Positions 43,669 through 54,032 of a DNA stretch of 64,000 bases are shown here, in pieces. Source of the stretch: Cytobacillus praedii (GTDB taxonomy: Bacteria > Bacillota > Bacilli > Bacillales > Cytobacillaceae). The stretch covers positions 1 through 64,000 of the forward strand of contig NZ_LMBX01000015.1 of the NCBI RefSeq assembly GCF_001439605.1. The letters run 5' to 3'. The notes beneath the pieces are model-generated. The model was given only the letters and a program-made list of their open reading frames with translations, searched no databases and was not told the origin of the DNA. Numbering within the stretch: the stretch's first letter is position 1; every line of letters starts with the position of its first letter. Position numbers and translations under genes: made by a program.

Positions 43669-44406
43669 TTATTCATTTTTAAAATGAACCTTATAGTTTG
43701 CCTTATCCGGACGAGTATAGCTTCTTGCATATTCAATGACCGCTTCTGATTTGTTATAGCTTGTGTTCGTAAATAATAACAATGGAGCAGAAGAATCGAC
43801 ATCTATGAATCGTGCATCCGATTGATCCAATTGGGTCAGATCAAGGGTCTGGTGGGAATAGGAAATCTCAATATTATAAAAATCATAAATCTCATAAATT
43901 GAGAACACCGTTAAATCAATATCCTCCAATTCTGGAATCACATACTGCGGTATATAGATTTCTTCAAGTGAATATGGCTCATGATCAATATGGTTGACGC
44001 GTTTAATGTAAAAAATCAGATCAGCAGAATCAATATTGAATATCTTTCCATACTTATGCCCAGCCAATCGCAAAGACTTCGCAAGAATATGAGAAGAGGG
44101 TTCTGCATTTTTCTTCTTGACCATTTGCGAAAAACCTTCCAAGGTTTCCAAATCCTGCTCTCTTTTCTCCCCTAGAACATAAACACCTTTCCCTTGTATC
44201 CTTTTTAGCAGCCCCTCATTTACAAGAGCAGTGATCCCATTTCGAACGGTCAATCGATTAATTCCATAGGATTTTGCCAGTTCATGTTCAGTGGGGATTG
44301 CCGTTCCGGGCGGGTATTCGCCATCTTCAATCTTGGTTCTAATAATCTCCCTTAGCTGTAAATACATCGGAGATTGGTAATCTATATTAGACATGGTCCA
44401 TTTCAC
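43669..44406 (-). CDS. GntR/UTRA regulator, last gene of the frl locus
   Basis: The 245-residue protein pairs a GntR winged helix (GEYPPGTAIPTEHELAKSYG, then INRLTVRNGITALVNEGLLK) with a UTRA effector domain (YIKRVNHIDHEPYSLEEIYI, then SSAPLLLFTNTSYNKSEAVI and EYARSYTRPDKANY). UTRA domains bind sugars or sugar phosphates. It is the second such regulator in the locus and sits after the kinase gene by about 50 bases. Start uncertain: GTG at 44406 has a weak GGAAAG site; ATG 12 bases later has none. Confidence 0.85.
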   Translation of the reverse strand: MKWTMSNIDYQSPMYLQLREIIRTKIEDGEYPPGTAIPTEHELAKSYGINRLTVRNGITALVNEGLLKRIQGKGVYVLGEKREQDLETLEGFSQMVKKKNAEPSSHILAKSLRLAGHKYGKIFNIDSADLIFYIKRVNHIDHEPYSLEEIYIPQYVIPELEDIDLTVFSIYEIYDFYNIEISYSHQTLDLTQLDQSDARFIDVDSSAPLLLFTNTSYNKSEAVIEYARSYTRPDKANYKVHFKNE

Positions 44407-44457
44407 TCACTTTCCGCAAGAATTCAATATAACTCACAGACATTCAAGGACTAACAT

Positions 44458-45246
44458 TCATTCCCAAGCACCTTGATATTGAATTGTGATACTGCTGTTC
44501 CTCGCTCCCATTCCCATACATTCTTCAATCGGTTTTTTCTGAAGAATTCCACAAATAAAGGCAGCAATGTAACTGTCACCAGCGCCCATTGTATCAACAA
44601 CCTTACATGGGATGATCCCATATTTGAAGAAGGAGGCACCATCATATACCATACTGCCTTTTTCACCCATCGTCACAATAACCAATTGTGGACCTTTGGC
44701 TTGTATGGTTTTCATGTAGTCCCTGATAAACGCATCATCTCCATGATCATAGGAAAAGAAAGCATAATCAACGTGAGGAACGATTTCTTCAACAAGAGGA
44801 TGGTCCAATTTATCGGCAAAGTCAAAAGCGATTGGAACCCCTTTACTTTTTATCACAGCAAGACTTTTTTCTATTTTCCCCCATATACCTGATACCACGA
44901 TATCATGTGAGGCCAAAAAGTCGATATCCTCATCTGTCAAAACAAAATGTTCTAGAACTCCTTCATAATAATCACCTAAGACCCTATCATTATCAATGAA
45001 ATCTACCTCTGTAATTGCGGTCTGTCCAGGCAATTCTCTTACATGTGATACATCGACTTTTTTATTCCTTAAGGCGTCTTTCAATAATTCCCCATAATCA
45101 TCCGTACCAACCACACCAGTATAAGATGCCTCCACCCCTAGCCTTACACAATACACCGCCACATTGACAGGGTTTCCTCCAGGGAATACCTTCCCTGCCT
45201 GTTTATATACATCCATACAATTATCGCCAACTGCCCCGATTCTCAT
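44458..45246 (-). CDS. frlD: Fructoselysine 6-kinase, PfkB family
   Basis: This kinase phosphorylates fructoselysine at C6 with ATP. The 262 residues carry the PfkB opening AVGDNCMDVYKQAG and GGNPVNVAVYCVRLG (about 24-38), and the catalytic signature VDTMGAGDSYIAAFICG with base Asp near 217. Length and motifs match E. coli FrlD closely (GDNC, GG.NAVNVAVYC, DTMGAGDSFIAGF, ending IQY.GAW). ATG at 45246 is preferred for GGAGGAGGAAAG just before it; the frame opens 6 codons earlier. It follows the first UTRA regulator by 26 bases. Confidence 0.9.
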   Translation of the reverse strand: MRIGAVGDNCMDVYKQAGKVFPGGNPVNVAVYCVRLGVEASYTGVVGTDDYGELLKDALRNKKVDVSHVRELPGQTAITEVDFIDNDRVLGDYYEGVLEHFVLTDEDIDFLASHDIVVSGIWGKIEKSLAVIKSKGVPIAFDFADKLDHPLVEEIVPHVDYAFFSYDHGDDAFIRDYMKTIQAKGPQLVIVTMGEKGSMVYDGASFFKYGIIPCKVVDTMGAGDSYIAAFICGILQKKPIEECMGMGARNSSITIQYQGAWE

Positions 45247-45272
45247 ATTACTTTCCTCCTCCAAAACTACTG

Positions 45273-45992
45273 TTAATGTTTAAGTATGGAAGAAAAACGG
45301 ATTTGATCAGCTCTTACGACCGACTTGTAAAACTCAATCGGCTTTTCACCTTCAGAAAATACATTACCCGCAATATAGAAAACAGGTGTCCCATTCTCAA
45401 CTTCTAACAGTTCACCTTCCTGTTCACTCACATAGGTAACGCTTAATGTTTCCGATCCATGGTCAATTTTCACATGATAAACTTCTTCAAGTGTACGGTA
45501 AATAGACTCCTGCGAAAAATCATACTGTTCAATCCCCTTGCATAATGAGTAGTCAAAATAGGCAAGTTCCATCATCGCCGGAATCCCATCTATTAATCTC
45601 AGACGCTGCAAACAATATATTTTGCTGCCGAGTGTTAATTTCATCCGCTTGGATAACTCCTTATTGCATTCGATAATGTCTGCATATAAAACCTTAGTTG
45701 ACAATACTTTATTCGCTCTTCTTGCACTTTTTGATAAAGACTCCATATCCTGCAAGTTACGCACCAATTTCTCTGGTGCAACAAATGTTCCAGCCCCGCG
45801 CTTACTATAAATAACACCCTCAATAATCAGTCTCTTTATCGCACTGCGCAATGTCGTTCGGCTCGTCCCCAATACTTCGCAAAGGTCCCGTTCCGAGGGA
45901 AGTTTATCATGCGGACGCAATTGATTCTGCTGAATATAAGATTCTATTTTTTCCGCTACTTCTTCGCGTGGTTTTAAATAACTACAATCCAT
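45273..45992 (-). CDS. frlR: GntR/UTRA regulator, probable FrlR
   Basis: The N-terminal helix-turn-helix reads PHDKLPSERDLCEVLGTSRT and TLRSAIKRLIIEGVIYSKRG; the C-terminal UTRA domain includes KIYCLQRLRLIDGIPAMMEL and VFYIAGNVFSEGEKPIEFYK. It lies between epimerase and kinase genes and should respond to fructoselysine 6-phosphate or a similar compound, as in relatives. ATG at 45992 is chosen as GGGGGAG lies seven to nine bases before it; the frame is open 12 codons further. Which of the two regulators controls the locus cannot be told from sequence. Confidence 0.8.
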   Translation of the reverse strand: MDCSYLKPREEVAEKIESYIQQNQLRPHDKLPSERDLCEVLGTSRTTLRSAIKRLIIEGVIYSKRGAGTFVAPEKLVRNLQDMESLSKSARRANKVLSTKVLYADIIECNKELSKRMKLTLGSKIYCLQRLRLIDGIPAMMELAYFDYSLCKGIEQYDFSQESIYRTLEEVYHVKIDHGSETLSVTYVSEQEGELLEVENGTPVFYIAGNVFSEGEKPIEFYKSVVRADQIRFSSILKH

Positions 45993-46165
45993 AAAACATA
46001 ACTCCCCCACCATTAGGCATCCATTCATACTTATTACTTAAAATATAGCACAAAAAGTGGAAGAGAATATAATGCAGAAAAACAATAGAAGTCTTATCCT
46101 TAACTATTTAGACCAAAATCATCTCTCTGATGAGCAATCAAATTCGCGAAATTCTTCCTAGTTTC

Positions 46166-46990
46166 CTATACGCATTCCATTAATGCTTTTAAGTTGCTGA
46201 TCGCCCGGCGAGCATAAAGTCGCGGCTCGTTTATATAGGCCGTTACTAATTCAATTGTCGCTGTGCCTGTATAGCCAATGTGTTTTAGTTCCTGCATGAA
46301 TTCTTTGAGCGGGAGTACTCCCTCACCTGGAATCACATGTGTATCAGATGTTCCATCACTATCTACGATATGGAGGTGCTGCATTTTATTCTGCAATTTA
46401 TAAAAATAGGCCAGCATGCTTTCATGCTGCACAAAAGGCGGAACGATATCGCACATCCCTGCTAAATAATCAGATTCAATTTGGCTAAACACCCTTGCTA
46501 AATCATTGGCAGTTGTACAAACATTCGATTCCATCGGTGTGAGAGCTTCAAGGATAATTTTATGTTTTATTTTTTCCGCATAATCGGTTAGTTCCCTCAT
46601 AGATACTATTAATCTATGCCAAATTTCTGGCTCAGAGGTAAGATAACCGGCATGGGCTGGAGACATGAGTGTAAACTCGGCTCCCATCTCTTTTCCCATC
46701 TCCATCGCCAGCTTCAAATAGTCGATGGCATCCCTTCTCATCTGTTCCGTTCCAATCATAAAATTAAAGGGATATGCATTATGCTCAGGTGTATAAACCC
46801 TTACAGGCATCTCATATTGTTCAATTAATCTTTTCACCATGTGAATATCGCCGCTTTTTAAATCAGGCGCATAGGCATGGGGGCGGCCACCCCAGATCTC
46901 TATGTAATCGTATCCAAATCTTTTTGCATCCTCAAAGGCATGTTCTAGCGGATTTCTCTGATAACCCGATGTAAACAATCCGATTTTCAT
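46166..46990 (-). CDS. frlC: Fructoselysine 3-epimerase-like TIM-barrel protein
   Basis: This enzyme interconverts fructoselysine and psicoselysine. The 274 residues are very close in pattern to E. coli FrlC: GYQRNPLEHAFEDAKRFGYD, EIWGGRPHAYAPDLKSGDI, YTPEHNAYPFNFMIG, ILEALTPMESNV (metal Glu), HLHIVDSDGTSDTHVIPGEG and TVELVTAYINEPRLYARRA. The sugar phosphate isomerase/epimerase fold binds Mn2+. AAGGAGG precedes the ATG. It stands between the deglycase and the regulator genes. The presence of this gene indicates use of psicoselysine too. Confidence 0.9.
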   Translation of the reverse strand: MKIGLFTSGYQRNPLEHAFEDAKRFGYDYIEIWGGRPHAYAPDLKSGDIHMVKRLIEQYEMPVRVYTPEHNAYPFNFMIGTEQMRRDAIDYLKLAMEMGKEMGAEFTLMSPAHAGYLTSEPEIWHRLIVSMRELTDYAEKIKHKIILEALTPMESNVCTTANDLARVFSQIESDYLAGMCDIVPPFVQHESMLAYFYKLQNKMQHLHIVDSDGTSDTHVIPGEGVLPLKEFMQELKHIGYTGTATIELVTAYINEPRLYARRAISNLKALMECV

Positions 46991-47117
46991 GAAATAATCC
47001 TCCTTAAGATTTCATGTCAGGTAAAACGCTTTCATTCCTTCGCTTATAAATCAATAAATAGAATCAAAGATTACTAGGAAGAAATCTTTGATTCTATTTC
47101 ATGTTCAATTGGTTATT

Positions 47118-48113
47118 CTAGTAATCTAATTGACGGTAATAACGTCTGATTTCCATTGGATGACAATTGATTTTTTCAATATGTGCATCGATTCGCTGAG
47201 TGATCGCACGTAAGACTAGATGAGAGATTCTCCCTCTGAATTGAGGGCTGATTCCCTCCAGCTCATAATCCTTTGTATCAATGATTGTGTACCGTGAACA
47301 AATTCTTGGCAGAAAATTTGCTACTCTTTCCGATAACGGACGCTGTTCATCCTCACCTACAAAGACGGTAACAGCTGTATCTCGGTCAATGACTTCCAAT
47401 GTTCCATGAAGAAACTCGGAGGAATGGATCGATTTTGAGCGGAGCCAGTGCTGCTCTTCCCAATAGCACATGGCATAAGAGTACACTGCGCCCCAATGAT
47501 TCCCCGCCCCGACAAAATAGTGCATCGAGTCATCATTGTGCGCGAGTGCAAATTGTTCGCCAAAAGAAGCTGCAGCCTTCTCAACGTTAACCAATGCTTT
47601 AGCCAAATGCTCGTCTAGTTCTTTGTAGAATTGCTCGTATTCAGGAAAATCTCCGTTATTAAACATCAATCGGTCAGCAACCATAAAGAATTTGATCTGT
47701 TCATTCGCTGGATAAGAAATTAGATAATCAACACTTTGGGCAAGTGGCGCTTCTTTGACATCAATGAAACCAACAATGCGAGCACCAACTTCTTTTACCT
47801 GAGAAACTGCTCTGACCATTTCCTCTGTGCTTCCTGTTACTGATGAAATAACCACGACTGATTGCTTTGTTAACTTACGGTTTCCGGTGGTCAAGTATTC
47901 TGCCGCATTCTCTACGTAAGCAGGCAGCGCACTCTTTCCAGCAATATAAGTGACGGCCTGCAAACTTGAAGCATATGTACCGCCAATCCCCAGATAAAAA
48001 ATGTTGTCAAACCCTTCAGAATAAATCTTGTCTACTATTTTCTCGACCTCACTTCGTAATTGAAGTGCTCCATTCACGCTTTCAATTTGTTTCGCTTCGT
48101 TAAACTTTAACAT
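47118..48113 (-). CDS. frlB: SIS-domain deglycase, FrlB-like
   Basis: This enzyme splits fructoselysine 6-phosphate (or glucoselysine 6-phosphate) into lysine and glucose 6-phosphate. The 331 residues hold two SIS domains: the first with LGIGGTYASSLQAVTYIAGK and SSVTGSTEEMVRAV (sugar-phosphate loop S-x-T-G-x-T), the second with VGAGNHWGAVYSYAMCYWEE and SSEFLHGTLEVIDRDTAVTV (catalytic Glu and His region). It is closer in overall pattern to the B. subtilis FrlB/Gfr group than to E. coli FrlB. The gene opens a second transcription unit after frlA. Confidence 0.8.
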   Translation of the reverse strand: MLKFNEAKQIESVNGALQLRSEVEKIVDKIYSEGFDNIFYLGIGGTYASSLQAVTYIAGKSALPAYVENAAEYLTTGNRKLTKQSVVVISSVTGSTEEMVRAVSQVKEVGARIVGFIDVKEAPLAQSVDYLISYPANEQIKFFMVADRLMFNNGDFPEYEQFYKELDEHLAKALVNVEKAAASFGEQFALAHNDDSMHYFVGAGNHWGAVYSYAMCYWEEQHWLRSKSIHSSEFLHGTLEVIDRDTAVTVFVGEDEQRPLSERVANFLPRICSRYTIIDTKDYELEGISPQFRGRISHLVLRAITQRIDAHIEKINCHPMEIRRYYRQLDY

Positions 48114-48217
48114 AGCATTTGTCCGCCTTTCCTTTGAGACTCACTATTTAGTAACCATGAGGTCTGTAAAGATGTGCCGCATCCTCCTCATGATAACTAG
48201 ATGTAATAATAGTTTTT

Positions 48218-48228
48218 TAATACCAATT
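48218..48228. promoter_or_regulatory. Candidate frl operator half TTAATACCAAT
   Basis: On the minus strand this reads ATTGGTATTAA. The same word appears at 48368 on the plus strand, and with one change at 49975 (minus strand, AGTGGTATTAA). The three sites lie before frlB and frlA. UTRA regulators such as NagR recognise TGGTAT-type words. Confidence 0.4.
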
Positions 48229-48367
48229 TTGTTATGTTGATTTTTAAATTATATCATTTGAAATATTTTAGGGTCAATTAAATATTTTAACAATTCACAA
48301 AACCGGTATAAACTCTAGTTATAAGTGACTTTCGTTTTATTATATAGAAGATATAATTTTATCGGAA

Positions 48368-48378
48368 ATTGGTATTAA
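48368..48378. promoter_or_regulatory. Candidate frl operator half ATTGGTATTAA
   Basis: It is the inverted partner of 48218, 150 bases away, in the frlA-frlB gap close to the frlA terminator. Confidence 0.35.
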
Positions 48379-48401
48379 AAATCTATATTTTTATTCATAT
48401 A

Positions 48402-48433
48402 AAAAAGACATGAGGATTCCCCTCATGTCTAAC
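48402..48433 (-). terminator. Terminator after frlA
   Basis: AGACATGAGG and CCTCATGTCT close over a short loop; the minus strand then runs TTTTTTATATG. It stands 12 bases after the permease stop, so most frlA transcripts should end here and frlB needs its own promoter. Confidence 0.8.
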
Positions 48434-48444
48434 ATGTTTTATTT

Positions 48445-49899
<1,455 letters not shown>

Positions 49900-49974
49900 T
49901 TAAAGAATACATAAAATGCTGGATGCGGCAGTCCAACCATTTCTTCAAAATGTATTAATCAAGTTTACTATAAA

Positions 49975-49985
49975 TTAATACCACT
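49975..49985. promoter_or_regulatory. Candidate frl operator half TTAATACCACT
   Basis: It lies about 155 bases before the frlA start and shares TGGTATTAA (minus strand) with the two sites before frlB. Confidence 0.35.
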
Positions 49986-50205
49986 TTGATTACAAATTAG
50001 CATATATCCTATAAAAATACAATATTATTGTAATAAAACGAGTGCAACCCGCCTGAATAGTTCAGTAAATAGCTGGCTAAATCAGTATTTAAATGTATAG
50101 AACATATAATAGGTCTTAATGATGCTAAGTTTATAGATGATTAACTAATAAAATGAGTCCAATTTTAATGAAATAGGATTGGATACCGACCATCGCGCAA
50201 CAAAA

Positions 50206-50243
50206 ATAAACCTAGTATTTGCAGTATGCAACACTAGGTTTAT
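50206..50243 (-). terminator. Hairpin TAAACCTAGT / ACTAGGTTTA
   Basis: Ten-pair arms flank a 14-base loop, with TTTATTTTTG behind it on the minus strand. It probably ends transcripts from the XRE-DUF1232 gene. Between it and that gene (50280-50590) the minus strand has short protein-like pieces (FAVFLLVLAAIAGNLHFQYQ, then EGLSVAEPEKQH) without a start, which I could not identify. Confidence 0.6.
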
Positions 50244-50597
50244 GAAATATATTATTCGTTTCCTATACCATATTCCTTCTTATTTTCAGCACCTTCTAAA
50301 GAGCTAATCATTCTTTATCCATGCCTCTTTACTTTCTAGTGAAGGCAGCACCAGCACCTTGCTTTGGCCTCCGTCTAAGAAGGAGTGAAACCGCCTCTCT
50401 ATTTATCGCAAAATCAATATTCAGTGCAGGCAAACTCATATTCCTAATGCTGCTTTTCAGGCTCTGCCACGCTTAGTCCCTCTTGATACTGGAAGTGTAA
50501 ATTCCCTGCTATGGCTGCAAGTACTAGAAGAAACACAGCAAATATTTGACAAAACCTGCTGTTTCTTTAATAAGGCGTTTGTCTGCACTGAATCGCA

Positions 50598-51227
50598 TCA
50601 TTTTTTTGTAGCCAGTCCATTCATCACCCACTTGATCACTAGTGCATCGTCAATATACCCGACCGCAAATAGATAATCTGGGATACAGTCAACCGCTGCT
50701 ATAAAGTAGAGGAGGGCGCCTCCCATCAGAGATAGCTCCGTCTTCGAGCCTCTTTTCTGGGTAAAGCTCTCGTACATTTTTTTCAAATATTGAATAATAG
50801 GCCCAATGCTCCCCACTTTTTCAACTTTCTCTTCGAATTTGCTGACTATCGTTTCTTTCCCTTCCTCTGTTTGAGAAAATTGTTCGTACTTTTCTAATTC
50901 CTTTTTTACCTCTTCCAGCCTAAACTCTTTATCTACTAAATCATTGGATTCAAGGATGAATTGAATATCGCCAATTGAATCATTCCGGTATGATTGCTCC
51001 CGATCAACCGGATACCCTGCATCCTCATATAATTCGAAAATCGGTGCGCCAAGATGGTCTGCAAACCGCTGCAAATGCTCGGGGGTTGCTTTTCGCTTCC
51101 CATTGATGATCTTTGAGATGATAGCAGTATCTATGCCCGTTATCTGGCTTAATTTCCTCATGGATAAAGAGCGTTCCTTCAGCAAGCCCTTTAGGCGCAG
51201 GCCAATTTTATTACTTTTATTTTCCAT
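50598..51227 (-). CDS. XRE helix-turn-helix protein with C-terminal DUF1232 (YkvA-like)
   Basis: The N terminus is an XRE domain (RSLSMRKLSQITGIDTAIIS, then KIINGKRKATPEHLQRFADH). The middle is a charged coiled-coil region (about 100-140). The end is a DUF1232 membrane hairpin (LMGGALLYFIAAVDCIPDYL, then FAVGYIDDALVIKWVM), a short segment found in YkvA-like proteins. It would tie a DNA-binding domain to the membrane; function is unknown. ATG at 51227 is nine bases from AAAGG; the ATG at 51233 is too close to it. Confidence 0.8.
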   Translation of the reverse strand: MENKSNKIGLRLKGLLKERSLSMRKLSQITGIDTAIISKIINGKRKATPEHLQRFADHLGAPIFELYEDAGYPVDREQSYRNDSIGDIQFILESNDLVDKEFRLEEVKKELEKYEQFSQTEEGKETIVSKFEEKVEKVGSIGPIIQYLKKMYESFTQKRGSKTELSLMGGALLYFIAAVDCIPDYLFAVGYIDDALVIKWVMNGLATKK

Positions 51228-51435
51228 ACTCATTTTCCTTTCTAGCCAAAGATAAAAAATCTCCAAAGCCTTCAGTATCCATTCTTTTAAATGTTACTTC
51301 AGCCCTCTTATGTACGGATAGACCACCGCCATCTCCCAATATTCTTGAACGAAATAGCTTTATGAAATGATCCTATGATCTCCTGTCCACACCAACATCT
51401 GTATATCAATAATGATGGTTCATTCAAAAATTAAG

Positions 51436-51609
51436 TTATTTCTCCTTTTTATCCTCAGTATCCTCCGTAATCTCTTTCGTTGCTTTTTTAAATTCTTGTA
51501 ATGATTTCCCCAATGATCTGCCGATTTCCGGAAGCTTTTTTGGACCAAATACGATAAGCGCTACAGTTAGAATTAATATTAAGCCAGGTACCCCGATATT
51601 TGATAACAT
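51436..51609 (-). CDS. tatA: Twin-arginine translocase subunit TatA
   Basis: This 57-residue protein forms the pore-like oligomer of the Tat pathway, which exports folded proteins. It shows the short N-terminal membrane helix [15 protein letters not shown], the hinge [17 protein letters not shown] with conserved FGP and LPE, an amphipathic helix, and a charged tail ([13 protein letters not shown]). AGGAGAAGATCTA sets the ATG. No tatC lies in the window, so it must use TatC from another site. It stands alone between the XRE-DUF1232 gene and a decayed gene. Confidence 0.9.
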   Translation of the reverse strand: MLSNIGVPGLILILTVALIVFGPKKLPEIGRSLGKSLQEFKKATKEITEDTEDKKEK

Positions 51610-51870
51610 TAGATCTTCTCCTATCTCTTGAACGTCTTACATACAAGGTTTATTACCTATTCCTTAAGATGCGTGCGGCCACTTTCCTTTTCACTTCGAT
51701 TGAATCAGGCTCTTTTTGTTTGCAAAATAACTCTTCCATATCTAATTAAAATATAAATATCCGTTGACGTTTTGTCAACATTGTCAACGTTTAATTTTCT
51801 GTATCGTTAATGAAAAATGGTGAAATTACCGAAGAGATAGTCATACAGTTTTAAAAATAGGGGGAGTAAG

Positions 51871-52087
51871 ATGAAGGACGGGATTTCGAGAGTTTTCACT
51901 TTGCTGGAGAAAGGTAAGATTGGCAGCGAAAACGCCAGTCAACAAGGGAAGGACAGCCTGATCTTGTAAAAATAAAAAAAACATCCCATTTGAAAATAAA
52001 ATTCGCGTTAACTCGGTAAAAGGTGAACCTGTAAATGTGAATTTACCGATTAATCTCATAAAAGCTGCCATGCAGATTCTTGATTAA
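51871..52087 (+). pseudogene. Remnant of a SHOCT/YvlB-N-terminal type protein
   Basis: GGGGGAG stands before an ATG. The frame gives MKDGISRVFTLLEKGKIGSE and ends early. In another frame, from 52001, IRVNSVKGEPVNVNLPINLI and KAAMQILD follow. E/K-x-I-x-x-V-x-x-L-L-E-x-G-K-I-x-S-E and the NVNLP strand belong to small proteins related to the start of YvlB (SHOCT-like). A frame change and lost middle part them. A GC-rich hairpin (GGGGGAGC/GCGCCCCC, 52088-52110) follows. Confidence 0.5.
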
Positions 52088-52144
52088 AGGGGGAGCTAGA
52101 GCGCCCCCTCATTTGCTCCTTTGTTTAAGCGTATCCTGAGCATA

Positions 52145-53146
52145 CTATGCAGTAGTCCTCTCCAATTCCCCTTTCTTCTTCGCTTTCATCTTATTATTCA
52201 AAGTGATTCTCTTAATAAATCCTGCCAGCCCAGATGGAAATCCAAGCAGAACCACGATATACAAGAACCCAAGAATAATCGTCCATCTTTCAAAAATGGG
52301 GTAAGTCATCGCAAGCTCTGATAGATAATGCCTGAGGAACTCGATAATTCCTGCTCCTGCAATAGCACCTGCCAGGGTTCCGATTCCTCCGATCATTGTC
52401 ATTAAGAGCGCATCCAGCGTAACTTCAATGGAAAAGACATTTGTATTGATGAATCTTAGGGATACAGCATAAAGCGCTCCGCTAAAGGAAGCTGCCACCC
52501 CAGCCGTTACACTGGCAATCAGTTTATAATGCAGCGATTTATACCCTAATGCCTCTGCACGATACTCATTTTGAGAGATGGCTTTTAACACCTTGCCAGT
52601 AGATGATTCCGTGAAAAGCTTAAGCAGGAGGAAGACGACTGCTACACTTAAGAGCGTTATATAATAGAAGGAAGTACGGTCTTTGAATACATCAGGCACA
52701 CTGAATGTAAATCCGTCTCCTCCATGTGTCAGACCGCGCCACTTCTCAGCAAGGACTAAGAACAGCTGTGAAACAGCCAGTGTCAGCATTGCATAAAAAT
52801 GGCTTTTGAGCCGTAAGGATAATAAGCCAATGATATAGCTTACCAAGGCAGACAGGATGATCCCTATAACCAAACCGATGATAAAATTAAACAGAGTTGC
52901 TTCTAAATGATTAAAGATGATTGCTGTACTATAAGCACCTATCCCAAAGAACATACAATGCCCAAAGGACACTATGCCTGTATATCCTAAAAGAATATCA
53001 AAGCTCATTGCAAAGATTGCAAAGATGAAGATTTGTGTTAACAAAATCAGCATGCTGCGGGAGTCGTTGACAAACGGGAATAGCATCATAAACAGCAGAA
53101 TTGCAAGTCCCCAATATAGCGGGACTTTATGAAAAAGACCTCTCAT
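52145..53146 (-). CDS. Branched-chain amino acid-type ABC permease (LivM-like)
   Basis: This is the second membrane subunit of a LIV/urea-type importer. At 333 residues with about ten helices it has the LivM signature DILLGYTGIVSFGHCMFFGI, then the coupling block RAEALGYKSLHYKLIASVTA and GGIGTLAGAIAGAGIIEFLR. It is the last gene of the unit and overlaps the LivH gene by four bases (ATGA). The tail NNKMKAKKKGELERT is basic and cytoplasmic. Confidence 0.9.
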   Translation of the reverse strand: MRGLFHKVPLYWGLAILLFMMLFPFVNDSRSMLILLTQIFIFAIFAMSFDILLGYTGIVSFGHCMFFGIGAYSTAIIFNHLEATLFNFIIGLVIGIILSALVSYIIGLLSLRLKSHFYAMLTLAVSQLFLVLAEKWRGLTHGGDGFTFSVPDVFKDRTSFYYITLLSVAVVFLLLKLFTESSTGKVLKAISQNEYRAEALGYKSLHYKLIASVTAGVAASFSGALYAVSLRFINTNVFSIEVTLDALLMTMIGGIGTLAGAIAGAGIIEFLRHYLSELAMTYPIFERWTIILGFLYIVVLLGFPSGLAGFIKRITLNNKMKAKKKGELERTTA

Positions 53147-54012
53147 ACAGCACTCCCCTTTTCTCCCATCAGACCTGTTGGTTTTACAAGTAACACGATA
53201 GCCAAAAGGAGCATATTCAATGCGAGTGACAAATCAGGGATATAGTATGCCATGAATGCTCCAGCAACTCCTACAATCAGAGAAGCAAGTGCCGATCCCT
53301 GCAGGCTGCCCATTCCTCCTATGATCACCACAATAAAAGCCAATATAGCGTACTGCATGCCCATTTCCGCAAAGACCACTCCTGAATATGGCGCCAAAAG
53401 CGCTCCTCCTAAAGCAGCCAGCGCGGCGCCTAGCAGGAATACGAAAGTAAAAAGCCCCTTAACATTGATTCCAAGCGCTTGAACCATTTCCTTATCCATC
53501 ACTCCAGCCCTGATCATCAGACCGATCTGAGTCCTGCTGAGCAGCAGCCATAATGCCATATACAGAAGCAGTCCAACCACGATGACAAATACGCGATATT
53601 TAATGATGATGATTCCATCAAACTGATAGCTTCCTTCCAGCCACCCTGGCAGGTTTACCCGTATTGGATTCGGTCCCCAGAAGATTTTGATGCTTTCTGA
53701 TAAAACGAGCATCCCACCTAAAGTTATCAGGAGCTGTCTGACATGATTCCCATAAACAGGGCGGATAAGGAACCTCTCCAATACCCAGCCCAATGCCATT
53801 CCGATACCAACGGCACCAACAATCGCCAATAGAAAACTGTTCGTCTCTTTAAAAATCCATGCGCCTGAAAACGCACCCCAAACGAATAGCCCGCCATGGG
53901 CAAAATTCAATACACTCATCAGTCCAAAGATTAAAGTAAGTCCGGCAGCTAGCAAGAAAATAAGCAGCCCTGTTGAGACCCCGTTGACCAATAAATTAAT
54001 AAAGACTTCCAT
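53143..54012 (-). CDS. Branched-chain amino acid-type ABC permease (LivH-like)
   Basis: The 289-residue permease has eight or so helices and the LivH pattern: NGVSTGLLIFLLAAGLTLIF, GLMSVLNFAHGGLFVWGAFS, RAGVMDKEMVQALGINVKGL (ATPase contact) and VVIIGGMGSLQGSALASLIV. It is placed between the LivF ATPase and LivM permease genes with 20 bases to the former. GGGGGGCTGGAG precedes the ATG. Confidence 0.9.
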   Translation of the reverse strand: MEVFINLLVNGVSTGLLIFLLAAGLTLIFGLMSVLNFAHGGLFVWGAFSGAWIFKETNSFLLAIVGAVGIGMALGWVLERFLIRPVYGNHVRQLLITLGGMLVLSESIKIFWGPNPIRVNLPGWLEGSYQFDGIIIIKYRVFVIVVGLLLYMALWLLLSRTQIGLMIRAGVMDKEMVQALGINVKGLFTFVFLLGAALAALGGALLAPYSGVVFAEMGMQYAILAFIVVIIGGMGSLQGSALASLIVGVAGAFMAYYIPDLSLALNMLLLAIVLLVKPTGLMGEKGSAV

Positions 54013-54032
54013 CTCCAGCCCCCCTTCATTGC

